A stretch of DNA of 64,000 nt, taken from the NCBI GenBank assembly GCA_963930655.1, contig OZ005605.1, positions 6,765,501-6,829,500 on the forward strand, written 5' to 3'. The DNA comes from Myrica gale. Its lineage: Eukaryota; Streptophyta; Magnoliopsida; Fagales; Myricaceae. The position numbers were made by a program, and so were the translations under genes. Shown in pieces: positions 44,355 through 56,074 of the stretch. Each line of letters begins with the position of its first letter. Positions within the stretch are counted from its first letter, which is position 1. Below the pieces are notes generated by a model. That model saw only the letters and a program-made list of their open reading frames with translations. It was not told where the DNA came from and ran no database searches.

Positions 44355-44699
44355 TTAAGTATATGGATCATCATCCAACCCTTCCAATTGCATTTGATAA
44401 ATCTCATTTATCATGCCATATCTAACTGGAGGTTCACGTATTCTTTTACTGCGTCGAGGCTCTTGAGTTTTGAACTCTTCAGATTCATCAGTGGGTTCAG
44501 TTATATCCCTTTCAAAATCAATCTTATCTGCCACAGATTTTGGTTCAACTGACTGTTCGTAGAGAACAATCTTGTTTTTCCCATTACTTAGGTTGTACTC
44601 ATCTTCCAGGAATATCGCATTCCTACTGACAATTACCTTTTGATCCTTTTGGTTATAAAAATAATAACCAGTTGATCTTTTGGGGTAACCTACAAACAA
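44355..44699 (-). pseudogene. Copia integrase C-terminal and linker to RT
   Basis: Encodes FVGYPKRSTGYYFYNQKDQK and SRNAIFLEDEY, then RRSKRIREPPVRYG, the conserved GKGY-like end of copia integrase and the Pro/Arg-rich linker. Frameshifts lie on both sides. Confidence 0.75.
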
Positions 44700-44996
44700 A
44701 TATTTTTCAGTCCTTCATTCTAGCTTCTCCACGTCAAACCTTTTAACGTGAATTGGGCATCCCCATACTCTCAAGTGTTTCAGACTTGGTTTTTTGTCAG
44801 TCTATAACTCATATGGAGTATTAGAAACGGACATAGTGGGTATCATGTTTAGAATATAAACAGTTGTCTCTAAGGCATAACCCAAAAAATAAACAGGTAA
44901 TTGTGACATGCTCATCACTGACCGAACCATATCTAATAGTATTTGGTTTATTCTTTCTGCAACACCATAATGTTGTGGCGTAGGAGGAAGAGTTAA

Positions 44997-45275
44997 CTAA
45001 GATATGATGCCTTTCTCTCTGAGATGAGTTTGAAAATCTCCTGAGAGATATTCGACTCCTCTATCAGATATGAGTATCTTAATACTCATTTCCAATTGAT
45101 TCTCAACTTCACTCTGAAAGTCTTTGAACTTTTCAAATGATTCAGACTTGTGTCTCATCAGGTATACATAACTATACCTGGAATAATCATCAATAAAAGT
45201 GATAAAGTATGAGAACCCTCCTATGGCTATGTTGTTAAAAGGACCACATACATCAGTATGAACTAACTCTAACAA
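44997..45275 (-). pseudogene. Copia integrase catalytic core, partial
   Basis: LVHTDVCGPF gives the first catalytic Asp and FITFIDDYSRYSYVYLM follows. ILISDRGVEYLSGDF carries the second Asp. The frame ends before the catalytic Glu, in sequence that continues towards 44,700 with further breaks. Confidence 0.75.
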
Positions 45276-45327
45276 CTGTGTGGCTCTAGTTCTTTTTACT
45301 TTTTAAAGAATTATTTGTCATCTTTCC

Positions 45328-45786
45328 CTACAAGCAAGGCATGCATATTAGGTATGGCTCAACCTTGAAAAGGTCTAACGGTCCATCCCTCACTAATCTA
45401 TTGATCATATCCAGATTAGCATGACCAAGTCTTAGATGCCACAAGAAAGTGGGATTTACATGCCTCTTCCTTTTGAAAGTTTTCACACTGGTATCTGCAT
45501 CATTCTCTATGTTAATCACAAAGTCTACAACATTTTCCAAGATATAAAGACCATCTATCATAGTACCAGAAGTAATAAACTGATTGTGAAACTTAATAAC
45601 AAGTTTAGTATTAAAGTCAAGAAAATATCCATATATTCCAAGTTTTGAAATATAAATTATGTTTCTATGAAATTCTGATACATATAGACAATCTTCCAAT
45701 AGTATACTTTGTTCCGTTATAGAATTAAGTGAAAAGGCCCAATGGCAGTCACTGCAACTTTGTTCCGTTATAGAATTAAGATACAT
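45328..45786 (-). pseudogene. Copia protease C-terminal and gag-pre-integrase domain
   Basis: LEDCLYVSEFHRNIIYISKL is the conserved segment after the protease. FLWHLRLGHANLDMINRLV is the pre-integrase zinc motif. A duplicated SLNSITEQS-coding segment (ttccgttatagaattaag at 45,713 and 45,763) shows a small tandem duplication. Confidence 0.7.
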
Positions 45787-45799
45787 GGGGCAATCACTT

Positions 45800-46619
45800 T
45801 TTCAATGACCTGGTTTGTCGCAGTGAAACAATTTCCCTTAGCCTTCTTATTCGGCTCGCTCTTGTCCTAATTTTTCTTTGCTTATGAGCTAGGCTAAGAC
45901 CTCCTATTCTTTTTAAATTTCTTCCCTTTGGGTTTGAATCCCGAGGCAGAACTGCTTTTTAACTTGTCCATTATCATCAGAGAACCTTTCTCCTTTTTGA
46001 TAAGTTTTTCAGCTGCTTGCAACATATTGAGCAGCACTGGCAAAGTCACAAGCATCTTGTTCAGATTATAGTTTAGTATTAACTAGTTGAACAATTCAGG
46101 CAGGGATGTCAATACCGCTCCAACCTTGGTCTCGCTGTCAATTTCTGCACCCAATGTCTCCAATTCTGTGATGAAAGATATCATCTTCGGGACATGTTCC
46201 CGAACTGGAGCGCCGTCCATCATTTTTGTGGTCATCAGCAGTTTCATCACCTGCTGGCGTGCATAATGACTTTGTTATCCGAATAAATCCTGGAGATATA
46301 CAAGTATCTCCATCGGTATCGCTATGCTCTCACATTGCTTTTGCAACATGTTAGACATAGACGCCAACATATTACAACGAGTTTGTTCATCTACCTCTTG
46401 CCACTTTTAAAAAACAACTCTTTGTTTTTGTCTAGCATCAGCTGAGGCAAGGTGAGGGGTCTCCTCTCTGAGTACATGAGCTATTTTATCCACAGTGAGT
46501 ACTATCATAAGATTTCTCTTCCTATCAAGGAAGTTTGTCCTAGTCAGTTTGTTATCATCTAGGATTCTAGATAATGGGTTAGGTATCATGAATCTGCAAA
46601 TGTAAGAAATAAAATTCAC
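45800..46619 (-). pseudogene. Copia gag, degenerate
   Basis: The N-terminus is visible at 46,407-46,619 (NPLSRILDDNKLTRTNFLDR, then RNLMIVLTVDKIAHVL). Later parts match the gag remnant at 31.4-32.1 kb in broken frames. Confidence 0.65.
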
Positions 46620-47753
46620 AAGTATATTAACAATAGATTTGCATGAGGATTTTAATAGCTAATGGTACCTCCCACTGACTTACAACAACCAAATGAAATA
46701 GTAGAACATAACATTTATATTCAGTGTTTGCAATGGGTATCAAGAATTTTCAACTTATGTGCACATAATCATACTTTAGTAATCATGGCCTTACTTATAT
46801 AAGCAAGTAAAATATAGTTATCATGATCACATCATATATTGTATATCATACATATACAAATTTCATGATTCTTGATATTCTTCTAGCAACCAACATAAAC
46901 ATCAACGTCGCAATTTTATTTGGTTAAGTGCAACCATCGTCTAAATGACATGTAATTTTGTAATGAGTCGGCATTGCTATTTTAGTCAAAACCCCCACCA
47001 CTCATACATGTTCACTTATCTTCAAAAGTAGTATATAGGACAAGTTATAAAATCAACAATTGGTCGTGACTACTTTAGTTTTAACCAATTATTAATGAAA
47101 TAAAATTCTCAAATATGAACAATGGAAGGCCATGAGATTTAATTTTCTTCAAAAAAAAATCTAATTTAACACTTATATTAAATTTGTAACAATTGTTTTA
47201 ATTTTTTTGATCGGTCAAACCAAGTTGTTCAACGGTCAACCTGTGAAATGGGTTGACCCGTTGACCCACCGGTCCGGGTCCAACCCGATCGATGGTGGAT
47301 AGAGGTCCGGGTCATACTTTGACGTGCACTGGGTCATGCTCCGAGTCAAACCCGGACTTGGGCTGGGCCATGGGCCCGGGTCCAACCTGTTGCCCAACAG
47401 GAAACAACAAAAATCAAAATCAAACAAGCAAAGCAGGCTAGATTTAACATTTCTCAACAAAATCGCCAAGAGAAATCCATGGGAATGAGCTTCGAAGAAC
47501 ACGTTCTCCCTTTTTCCAAAAAAAAAACCCACGGACAAAAGAAAAAGGTGCTAATTTTGCCCTATTGTCGTTTTCTCAAGCGTGGATCCCACATGCAAAT
47601 CGAAACACAGTTCAAACATGGTAATGAAACACTTTCCCACCACCAAATCCGCACCAAACAGTCATGGATCTCGAAGAACATGTGAGGAATTCAGAGAGAC
47701 AGACACTAACTTGGAACTGTGAGATTTCACAGATTTGACAGTCTAATACCAAT
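46620..47753 (-). other. Copia leader (5' UTR), about 1.1 kb
   Basis: Shared with 32,270-33,800. It contains a GC-rich segment with repeated gacccg/cgggtc motifs (47,240-47,400). Short open frames inside are not convincing. Confidence 0.5.
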
Positions 47754-48928
47754 TGTTGGAACGCGAGATCGCAACGGAAAGGTTCTTTGAATCAAAACAC
47801 CCCAAGCCTACTTTGGATCCACGCACACAAGTTTGAGAGAGAGTTAGAGAGAGAAACTCTTACGTGAAAATGAAAAAATTCTCTTTTTATTTTCAAATGA
47901 GTTTTTGAGCTACTTATAATGGCTGGCTCAGAACTCAACTTTGGTTATGCGTGGCATCTTTAGGGACCTCAAATCTCAGTCGTAGGATCATCATGAAAAA
48001 TTTTTTTGTGATCCAGTTCAGTGCATGGACTTTTATAAATTATGATCATGTCCATTAACGTATCAAAATTGACCCCCAAGATACTGAGATTGTTTTTGTG
48101 AAATCACTTTTGCTAACAATTATATGCTTACTGATCCTTCTATCATACTATATTCCACATGAGCTAATAGGACCAGAATAATATCACCGATTAAGTTCCT
48201 AGCTCATATAATTCTTAATTCTCAGTCTGTACCTAGTTGGACTTCCAAAACTTTCCAAAATATTTTTCGTAAATATTTACTTAATATATTATATAAGTAA
48301 AAACCGTGAAAACCCTTTTTACAAAATCTCGCTGCACAACATTTGTATGTGAGTCCAACAATATACAGACATAATGAATATATTATCTCATCAAGAAACT
48401 GGTGGATTCCATAATGAGCAATTATACAAATTCACTTACTATGCATAAGGTTCATCCTTATCTGGAATATTTGATCTACGAACCTGCATAACTCTCTCAG
48501 GTCTAAGGACAACATAAGGTACAACATAAGGTAATTGTACCGAATACCATTCTCTACATCAGTGATGGTTCCTAGAAGACATTCATCTTTGATCCAGTTC
48601 AGTGCATGTATTCTTACATTGCACTCACTCGTCTGCTTGAGGTCACCACCTCAATGACGTAGTCCTTCATTTTTTCTTATAGAGGCACAACGAGTGTACA
48701 CCTATTTGTACATTACCATGTATCTCGGTCTAGAACAAAGTGAGTCAACAAGGATTCGAAAAGTCATACTCCTCGCCTCCGATTCATTAATCATTGGCTT
48801 GACTTTTCTACAATGTTGCTCAACAATATGACATCTTATGTCATTGCAAGTTTCCAAATAATATATGAATGAATAATCAACAGTAATAATTATGCAAAAT
48901 TATTGGTTTTGAGGGCATACATCTAACA
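47754..48928 (-). mobile_element. 5' LTR of the copia element, 1175 bp
   Basis: On the minus strand it starts TGTTAGATGTATGCCC-like (complement at 48,913-48,928) and ends CTCGCGTTCCAACA (complement at 47,754). A short tandem duplication aaggtacaacat lies near 48,515. Confidence 0.7.
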
Positions 48929-50277
48929 AGAAATGTACATGCATGTAGCTTTTGAGCAATTTTACTTCATTTTTGCCATAACCGAATATGTCTTGTTATT
49001 GTGTTGTGTGCCTGTTTGTTGATGATGTAAAAATGGATACAAGTGGTCATGAAGGGGAAAAGGAACAAGGCAGTGCCCTGTGCAGAGCTACTTGTAAGCT
49101 CAATGTGGAGTTTTGATGGAAAACGTGGGATTTGGCCACATGCAAAAGTTGGAAATGCAATGAGTATGAAATTGATGTGTTTATGGTTTCTATTTCATTA
49201 CTAATATGTCATCTGAGCATGTATTTGTGCATTGAAATGTTGATGATGAATGATAGCATTTTTTTTTTTGGATTAAACATGATTAGAGTTAAAAGAAATC
49301 ACATGTACAATGATTTAATAGTGTAAAATAGAGAAATGAGTGCACAGTCCAATATCGCATGTAGAAATACTTGGAATTTTTGTGTAATATTTTCAGATAT
49401 AAAGTTTAGACATACTAGATTTTACCCAAAAAAATTCAGCTAAAAATAACATAGGGGAAGGTCCGAAATGCCCTTGGGAATTCTTAAGGGCAGTTTTGGT
49501 ATCTTTGGGTAAAAGTGTCCAAAATAAAAATCTGGTTTTTTGGTCGTGTAGAGCACAAAAAATTGATATGGGGTCAAAATTTGAGCCCAATCCAAGTTGT
49601 CTAAAGGGCCAAAATCACAAGGCCCATTAAGGTTCACAAATGGACCTTTAAGCCCAATATCCCTAATAACCCTAGAGAGTTTTATAAATTACCTACTTGA
49701 CCCATTAGAGTCCAATAGGACCCAGGGAGGCCCGAACAGTGCATAATTAGTTAATTTCCTAAATGATAAATGATTAAGGATGTTTTAAATTAATGGAAAA
49801 AGGGAGTTAAATAAATGAATACTTGTATTAAAAAATGCTAGAAATTCAAGGAAAGATCTAAATTCATGAATTACTAAATAAAAATCTGAGATAATAATTT
49901 AACGAAGAATAAAAGATGATTATTAATCATATAAAAATGAAATAGATAGTTCAATTACTTAGTTTTACACCTAAGTATTTAAACTTCCATTTATTATATT
50001 CTTTGGAGTTTATTGCTATGAATGTTTGAAGTTTACGCACATTTATTGTTTGGGCATTTATATACATACATATCACGAGAGAGAAAACAAGTAAGAGGCA
50101 CCGGACAAGTCCCACGAGGACAAAAAGGACGCTCAACCCGACTCTGAGTGTGAACAGAGCATGCATCGAGAACTCCTCAAAACAAAAAAAAATGTGTTGG
50201 GACTAAGTGCATAGCATCGATTCAGGAGCATTGCACTCATCTTGTCTACTTGAGTCCCTGGATATCGTTCTCTATTT
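48929..50277. other. No recognised gene
   Basis: About 49,430-49,740 has the texture of a decayed retrotransposon non-coding region (gaaggtccgaaatgccctt, agcccaatccaagttg). No frame or paired repeat supports a named feature. Confidence 0.35.
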
Positions 50278-51699
50278 ATTGTTTTATGTGTTTGTGCATA
50301 CCATGCCCCTTTCTTGACCATACTGAGTCCATATGACTCACCCTTTTTCTTTTATTCGTTAGCTTGTGTATATATATGATTACAGAAAGATGAAGTTATT
50401 TGAAAGTGAGAAGATAATTGACATGGACCCATACATCATTGTTCTCAATATCTGAGCGTGGGTCTTAGACAACTTTAGATTTCAATGGAGCACACTCCTT
50501 GGCCCACTGGTATCTCAAAGACCCTCCGTTGCCGAGACCTAATTATTTCAGCTTAGTAGATGTTCCACCTAAGCCTTTAGTCCCCTACCCATCTCCCTTA
50601 GCCCACTGGTGGAGTGTAGTCGAGTCTCACTAGATGTCGGCTTGATAGACCTCACCTTCGATATCGAGGAGGATGATTAGGGATAGGCATTAGTTGTAAT
50701 TTTCAGTTTCTTTTTCTATTTTCAATATAGATATTAAAAATTGTGACTTTTGTTACACGGTTGTATAGACTTGGTGAGCCTAAGAGTGCTCATGCTTTTG
50801 TAATTGCAGACCTCATGAATAACATAATTTGAAACCGTATTCAATAAATGAGATCTTTTCGCTTATTTATTGTTTCCTCCAATTTTTTTCTTTAATCCAT
50901 TATTAAGTTTAACCTAATTACTTGATCAAATTCCTAATACATTTTTAAGAAAATTCTATTTTGGAATTATATCATGTTTCCCAAAAAATTCACATAATGC
51001 TTGTATTTGGAGGTGACTTTTATCAATTTAATCAACAAATTTATTAGTTTTTTAGGAATATATTTTTTATTTTGTGCTTGAATTTGTGGAAGAAATTGAT
51101 GTTTTTGCTCATGGATAGTTTCATATGTATTTAGAGTGTTGAATGCATGTTTTAGGAGTAAAAAAACATGCATGTTTTTAAGATTGATTTAGAATTTTTG
51201 GATCGGTGATTTTCGTGGTTCAAATATAAATGAAAGGTGTTGGGCCTCATATGGTTTTGCATCAATATAACAATATTAACATCCAAAGAAAACAAACGGA
51301 GAGAACGACAAAACTTGATCCACTATTTTTCGAACCAACATCTTTCATTGTATGAAAAGAAAATGAAAAAGTTGATCCACTATTTTCCGAACTATCATCT
51401 TTCATTGTATGGAAATAAATAGAGAGCAAAATTCTAGTCAGTAGGGGCAAGACTTCTGAAAACCTTTTGCCTGCAGCAAAACTAGAAAGAAGTTTTGAGC
51501 AAAATAATTATAGCATCAAATTTGTCTCATTCCAAAATAGAGCATTGTAAGAACTGCTCTGTAAGTCTCATGTGGGGCCAAAATGTTTTCATAAGTCTGG
51601 TCCTACTTGCCAGATTATTGCTCTCTATTTTTTTCCATACAAGGAAAGATGTCGATTTGGACAATATTAGATTATCTTTTGTTGTTCTCTCCATTAGTT

Positions 51700-51864
51700 T
51701 CCTCTATATCTGTTACATTGAACATATTCGAATGAAAACAATCCGTCCGAACTGTGTAAACATGTTATATATCCTTCAATTGCATCAGCCATGTTTGGGA
51801 CTTTAACTTTTCTAAGCTGGGGATTGGAGCACCATCACTCAGAACGACATTGAGATTTGTATAG

Positions 51865-51898
<34 letters not shown>

Positions 51899-52785
51899 CT
51901 CACTTTTTTAAGTGATTACTTTTGCCAATTATTTAAGCGTTATATTGATTATAATTTCTGATTTAGGAAGAGGATGCATGGCGAGTTGCAAAAAGTCTTG
52001 AAACAGTTAAACCCACGGGACGACCAAGATATACTATTTATTTTATTGCGTATTATATTTTAATTGTTTCCATGTATTTCAAATATTCTGATTAATAATT
52101 AACAATATATTTTGTTAATTGATATTTTTTATAATTTTCTAGAGATTTTTTAATTTTAAAAAAAAAATCTGTTCGAACTTTAAATTTAGCGTTTTGGACA
52201 ACAATGTTCTACTTGACTTTCAATCAGATTTGAACGATTCAACATTTATCTTCATTAAATGTTTGAATACAGATTTTTTTCGAACGCCCGGATATCGATA
52301 AGATATAACACTACCCATTGGAACGTATACCGAATGTGTTCAAACGTGTATTTTGCAATGTATAAAACAGAGCGAACATTTTGCAACGTAAAGGATTGTA
52401 ACTTATTAAGAACGGCTACGAACGTTTTCTTCTACTGTTTTGTAACGGTATCCAAAACATCGAACGTCACATTATTATTTTGGTTTATTCTCCTTATGAA
52501 ATTAAATTAAATTAACCGTTAGCAGACATTTGGAACATTTCAAATAAACGTCGTTCAAACATTTTTTTCTGATGCCCATTCTAAAGGGTTCGGTGGTAAA
52601 ATAATTTTGGTACTTTTTGGTATAGGACAAATTTTCCGTCCCAAAAAATTTTTTGTAACGAAGTTGCTGGGACAATTGGAGCGACCGCCAGAATCCTTCC
52701 CAAAAGTAATTTTGAGATGAAACTCGGCTTTTTGGGACCGAAAAATCCGGCCGAAAAAATTAATTTTGATGTAGTAAGCTAAAGA
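51700..52785 (+). mobile_element. TE arm rich in gttcgaac-like motifs (copy 1)
   Basis: Dense short motifs (gttcgaac, gaacgtt, ttgaacg) in both orientations resemble subterminal repeats of a CACTA-type element. Related arms lie at 58,741-59,695 (same orientation) and 61,790-62,660 (inverted). The right edge (ttttgatgtagta) joins the LINE fragment. The TE class is inferred. Confidence 0.45.
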
Positions 52786-52787
52786 AA

Positions 52788-53080
52788 GATGTTCAGATAC
52801 AATAGTAGGAGCATGAACAACAGATACATTAGGGAAGAAAACCCTCCACTTTTGCTTTGCCAAGCCTCTGTCTAACCTTCTCGGATGTTCGCCCGTCCAC
52901 GTCCATTATTCTAGGTACAAGGATCATTTCCGAAGCCAAGGTCGACTAAACCAAAGTCATTAACAAAGTTGCGAAAGAGCCAGCTCTAGAAGAGCATGCA
53001 AAGGCCTTCCCACTGTTTGAAAGCAAACTGGGTTGAAATCCACAATAATTAATGACCAAGGTTCGAAAGTGAAGATGCTA
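52788..53080 (-). mobile_element. LINE endonuclease fragment (copy 1)
   Basis: Minus-strand frames encode, in order, FVNDFGLVDLGF, RRLDRGLAKQKW and RVFFPNVSVVHAPT, then SEHLSL. This matches the end of the L1-type apurinic endonuclease domain (usual RLDRxL...W...FP...SDHxPL). The final Asp-His reads Glu-His. Confidence 0.6.
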
Positions 53081-53440
53081 GGCTGTCAAAAAAAAACTCC
53101 CGGAAATATCGCTTCTCCTTGTACCAAGCGGGTCCATACATCAAGTATAGGACAAAAGCTTAATGGGGAAAATCAGAATACAGAAACATAGATATATGAT
53201 TAGAGGCCCAACAGATATTTAAGCGCCACAACAAAGCAAGCAACCTCCAAGCCTACGGGTGGGACACAAAAAATATCAAAGCCAAACTGACACAATAGTG
53301 GATGTTACACTCGTACTAGTAAAAACAAGTAGCAAATAAGGCAGCTAATTAAGAAGAAAAAAAAGAAGCAAATGGGACAAAAGATCTTATTTCTGGTTCT
53401 GTCTTTCTCCAGATACGGACCGTGGCCGTAAGAGGACCTC

Positions 53441-53725
53441 CTACACGTGCCGGACCTTCTCCCCCTTCTCCTCATTGTCGTTGCGCCCAGGAATCTTGTC
53501 TTTGACCTTGTCCATGATCCCTTCCTTGTGCTCGCCTTTATTGGCTCCATATTGGCACTCGCCCTTGTGCTCCCCCTTGTCCATGAGCCCTTCCTTGTGC
53601 TCGCCATGGTGCTCAGGCTGGCACTCCCCTTTGTGGTCTCCTTTGTACTCGCCCTTGCGCTCCTCGTCTTGCTTGTTGCCACCCTTGTTTAGGGTCTCTC
53701 CTATCTTGTGAACGACTCCTGTCAT
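53441..53725 (-). CDS. Short dehydrin-like protein, 94 aa
   Basis: N-terminus MTGVVHKIGETLNKGG; C-terminal K-segment EHKEGIMDKVKDKIPG (65-80); tail ending EEKGEKVRHV. A degenerate K-like motif EHKEGLMDK lies at 42-50, among GEYKGDHKGECQPE units containing two Cys. It is close to the KS/HIRD11-type dehydrins in size and layout and is expected to be a disordered, membrane- and protein-protecting stress protein. An in-frame Met lies 29 codons upstream at 53,812. I reject it because the TATA box (53,795-53,805) lies between it and the chosen start, and because the paralogs all begin at M-[AT]-G-[IV]-[IV]-H-K. Single exon. In this copy the second residue is Thr where both paralogs have Ala. Confidence 0.85.
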   Translation of the reverse strand: MTGVVHKIGETLNKGGNKQDEERKGEYKGDHKGECQPEHHGEHKEGLMDKGEHKGECQYGANKGEHKEGIMDKVKDKIPGRNDNEEKGEKVRHV

Positions 53726-53996
53726 TGTTTTCTCTCTGTTCGAAATGCTTTTGATATCTAATTCAATCTGAAGAGATATGGACACGAAAGGTTCCCTTAT
53801 ATAGGCATTCATGGAGCCATGGGGTGCAGAAATAGAAAAGAAAGAGAAAAAGTAGGTTTATTATTCAATACGTGTCATCTTTGAAATTACATATATGCCC
53901 AAGCAAACGTCTATAGATGATACTTTTGGACTGAGATATTTGTGACCAGTAAGATGTGGAATAACATGTCGGGGACGGCATAGTGTAATGCCGACC
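53726..53996 (-). promoter_or_regulatory. Proximal promoter of dehydrin 2
   Basis: TATA box CCTATATAAGG on the gene strand at 53,795-53,805, about 70 bp before the ATG. ABRE ACGTGTC at 53,870-53,876. One DRE core GCCGAC at 53,990-53,995. Compared with the giant gene, the second ABRE reads acatgtc and the partner DRE reads gacggc, so both are lost. Confidence 0.65.
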
Positions 53997-54344
53997 TATA
54001 TATATATATATATTAACTGTGTGCGATGAACATTTCGACTAATTTTATTCTTTAATCTCACACAAATCGATCAATTACATTACCAAAGACCGGAGGATGG
54101 TTCTAAAAAGTTAGTAGCATAAATAAAATTTTGAACTTAAAAGTTTAAAAGGCGGAAACCACCAAAGTTTAGTTGTCATCTGCTTGTCAAGATCTCGAAC
54201 ACTCGTATGCACCTGCTCATCTCCCAAAACACAAGATATACAGTAAGTCCAAAACAAGCAAAAGGGTAACTTAACACCCTAGATCCCAACCATTTTATAA
54301 GTAAAATGGTACTAATAAGTGGCATAGCCAATATACATTCAACT

Positions 54345-54990
54345 TAAAAGTGACACCGAACAGAATAAAGGTTATTCTATTGACTAGTTCAATAGACAAT
54401 TTGCAAGAAAAATAGAGAATTCGTCCCAAGGACTCAGAGAAAAATTCGGAATTGAATAAAATTATCAATATTCAGAAATGATAAAAAACAACCCACAAGC
54501 TGGGTTAATATAGCTAAAACCGAACCTTAATAGGATTTTTTTTCCAAAAATAGCAAAACCCTAAAAGTCTTACCAAAACGAAATACGGAAAGAAATCAAT
54601 AGACTGCCAAAAATCTGGCCCAAATCGGGTTCAACATTACTTTCTAATCGATAAATGGAAGATTACCACAAATAGCAAAAATTAACTAAAAATAGGGATT
54701 CGAAAGGAAAAATAGAGGATTTAAGGCTCGAAACTAGGTGCAACGAGCATAGCTCGGTGACCATGGCTTGCGCTCCGAAAAGAGCTTTCCGAATTGGGGT
54801 CATGGGCGCGACTTGGACACTTGTAGCCAAAGTTATGGCAAAAAAACCGATACGTGCCCGAAAACTGTCTCAACTAGGCTAGATCACGATTTCTTGTCAT
54901 CCTTGCCCTGATCTTCCCGCTCCAGGTAATTCAGCGCCATCAATGTGCAATCTGACAGCTCAGCATCGTCTGACTCGGATCCCCTTGCAT
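54345..54990. other. About 650-bp insertion in the dehydrin 2 upstream region
   Basis: Flanking sequence (tacattcaactta on the left, tagtctaag on the right) is contiguous at about 9,545-9,575 upstream of the giant gene. The inserted sequence is unassigned and has no clear termini. Confidence 0.5.
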
Positions 54991-55120
54991 CAAAAAGGGA
55001 TAGTCTAAGACGGTTTTCTGATAAGTATAATCTTGCTAGTCTTTCTCCTTACTGTATTCATCTCTTGAAGCTTTCCATTTAGACTCTTTATGAGCTCAGC
55101 ACATGACAAATTACACGAAC

Positions 55121-55553
55121 AGTTACACATTGGTTAGGAAATATCTGGAATGACTTTTATATAAGCTTGGAGGCATCTCCACTTAGTAAGTCAGTTTTTC
55201 AAAGTATGAATCTTCAAGCCAATGTAGGTCCATTACAAATGGTATTAGAGCCGGTTGTGGGCTCTTTGCTACCCGTCGCTGTGGCTACATAGTGGCCAGC
55301 CATGGATCTAGTGGTATGTGCATGACCCTAGTCCAGGGAATAGAAGGCGCGACCATGGATCCAGTAGAATGGGTACAACCCTAGTTCGGTGAATAGAAGC
55401 TCCATGGTGCTTGATCAAAGTGGGCGTTGGTCTTTAAAGGGTGGGGTATGTAACAGTCTCATATTAGTTAGGAAACGTCTGGAATGACGCTATATAAATT
55501 TTGAGGTACCTCTAAGGTGTAAATATCTAAGCCTATGTGGCCGGTCCATTACA
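55121..55553 (+). mobile_element. TRIM-like element in the dehydrin 2 upstream region
   Basis: Two direct repeats (about 55,121-55,237 and 55,449-55,553) share ggttaggaaa...ctggaatgac...tatata and end cattaca. The first is followed by TGGTATTAGAGC (55,240-55,251), a near match to the initiator tRNA-Met binding site. The second starts TGTAACAG after a purine-rich aaagggtggggta. A third, LTR-like piece follows at 55,562-55,677. Remnants also occur at 9.69-9.81 kb and 61.02-61.23 kb. Confidence 0.6.
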
Positions 55554-55685
55554 TATATAACATTCACATATTTGTTAAAAAAAGTTTGGAATGACTCTAT
55601 ATAAGTTTAGAGACACCTACACTTAGCAAGACAGTTTTTCAAAGTGTGAATCTTCAAACCTATATAGATGCATTACACGCAAAGT

Positions 55686-55972
55686 GCTCAAAGTCCTCCC
55701 GTCATTAACATCATCATCTCCACATCTACCTTCATGATCATGTAAGGACGAAATTTGTTTATTGAGAGATTGCCTTTGGCGGAGCATTCCTAGCCAGAGG
55801 TTCTCGAAGAGCTGCTTTAATTTGTCTACCCGTAGAAGAAGCGCATCTTTATTTCCATGTCATCCTGTCTGAGACGTGGCATGTAGTAATATATTGCCGA
55901 CAGATGAGGCGAGTGTTCTCCTGTTGTTGGGCTGCACGATTGCTACATGTCTGAGACGTGGCATGTAGTAAA
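55686..55972 (-). promoter_or_regulatory. Distal ABRE+DRE block (copy C), ABRE partly duplicated
   Basis: ABRE ACGTGGC at 55,874-55,880 and DRE GCCGAC at 55,896-55,901, in the same context as copy B. The segment tgtctgagacgtggcatgta recurs at about 55,948-55,967, adding a second ACGTGGC (55,956-55,962) and then breaking homology. It lies about 2.1 kb from the dehydrin 2 ATG because of the insertion and TRIM. Confidence 0.55.
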
Positions 55973-56074
55973 GATTACCCTAGCATCTTTATTCCTCACT
56001 TTAAGAGCACTTCCATTGAAGGTAATGTTGCTTGATCGCTCCATGCTCATTTTGGATCCGTTTTGCTTCACATT

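Larger units (their letters stand above)
42268..48928 (-). mobile_element. Ty1/copia retrotransposon, degenerate
   Basis: Order on the minus strand: 5' LTR 47754-48928, PBS-like site (complement gtctaatacca at 47,741-47,751), leader 46,620-47,753, gag, protease, pre-integrase, integrase, RT, RNase H, polypurine-like ttgcaagtggaaaatt complement, truncated 3' LTR 42268-42789. Protease-integrase-RT order defines copia. Multiple frameshifts make it non-functional. Confidence 0.8.
50278..54125. repeat. Segmental duplication copy 1 (carries dehydrin 2)
   Basis: Begins tgtttgtgcataccatgccc and is collinear with 57,430-61,015. Both copies hold, in order, a Ty-like non-coding stretch, an AT-rich spacer, a TE arm, a LINE endonuclease fragment, a short dehydrin gene and its promoter. 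Indels of tens to hundreds of bases separate the copies. A TA microsatellite lies at about 51,868-51,894. Confidence 0.8.

Noticed and set aside
53726..53812. Upstream in-frame Met giving a 123-aa dehydrin 2 (and 60,681 giving 105 aa for dehydrin 3)
   Set aside because: The TATA box lies at or just downstream of this Met in dehydrin 2. The start seen in all three paralogs, M-[AT]-G-[IV]-[IV]-H-K, is internal. In dehydrin 3 the extra Met falls just after the TATA box, in the leader.
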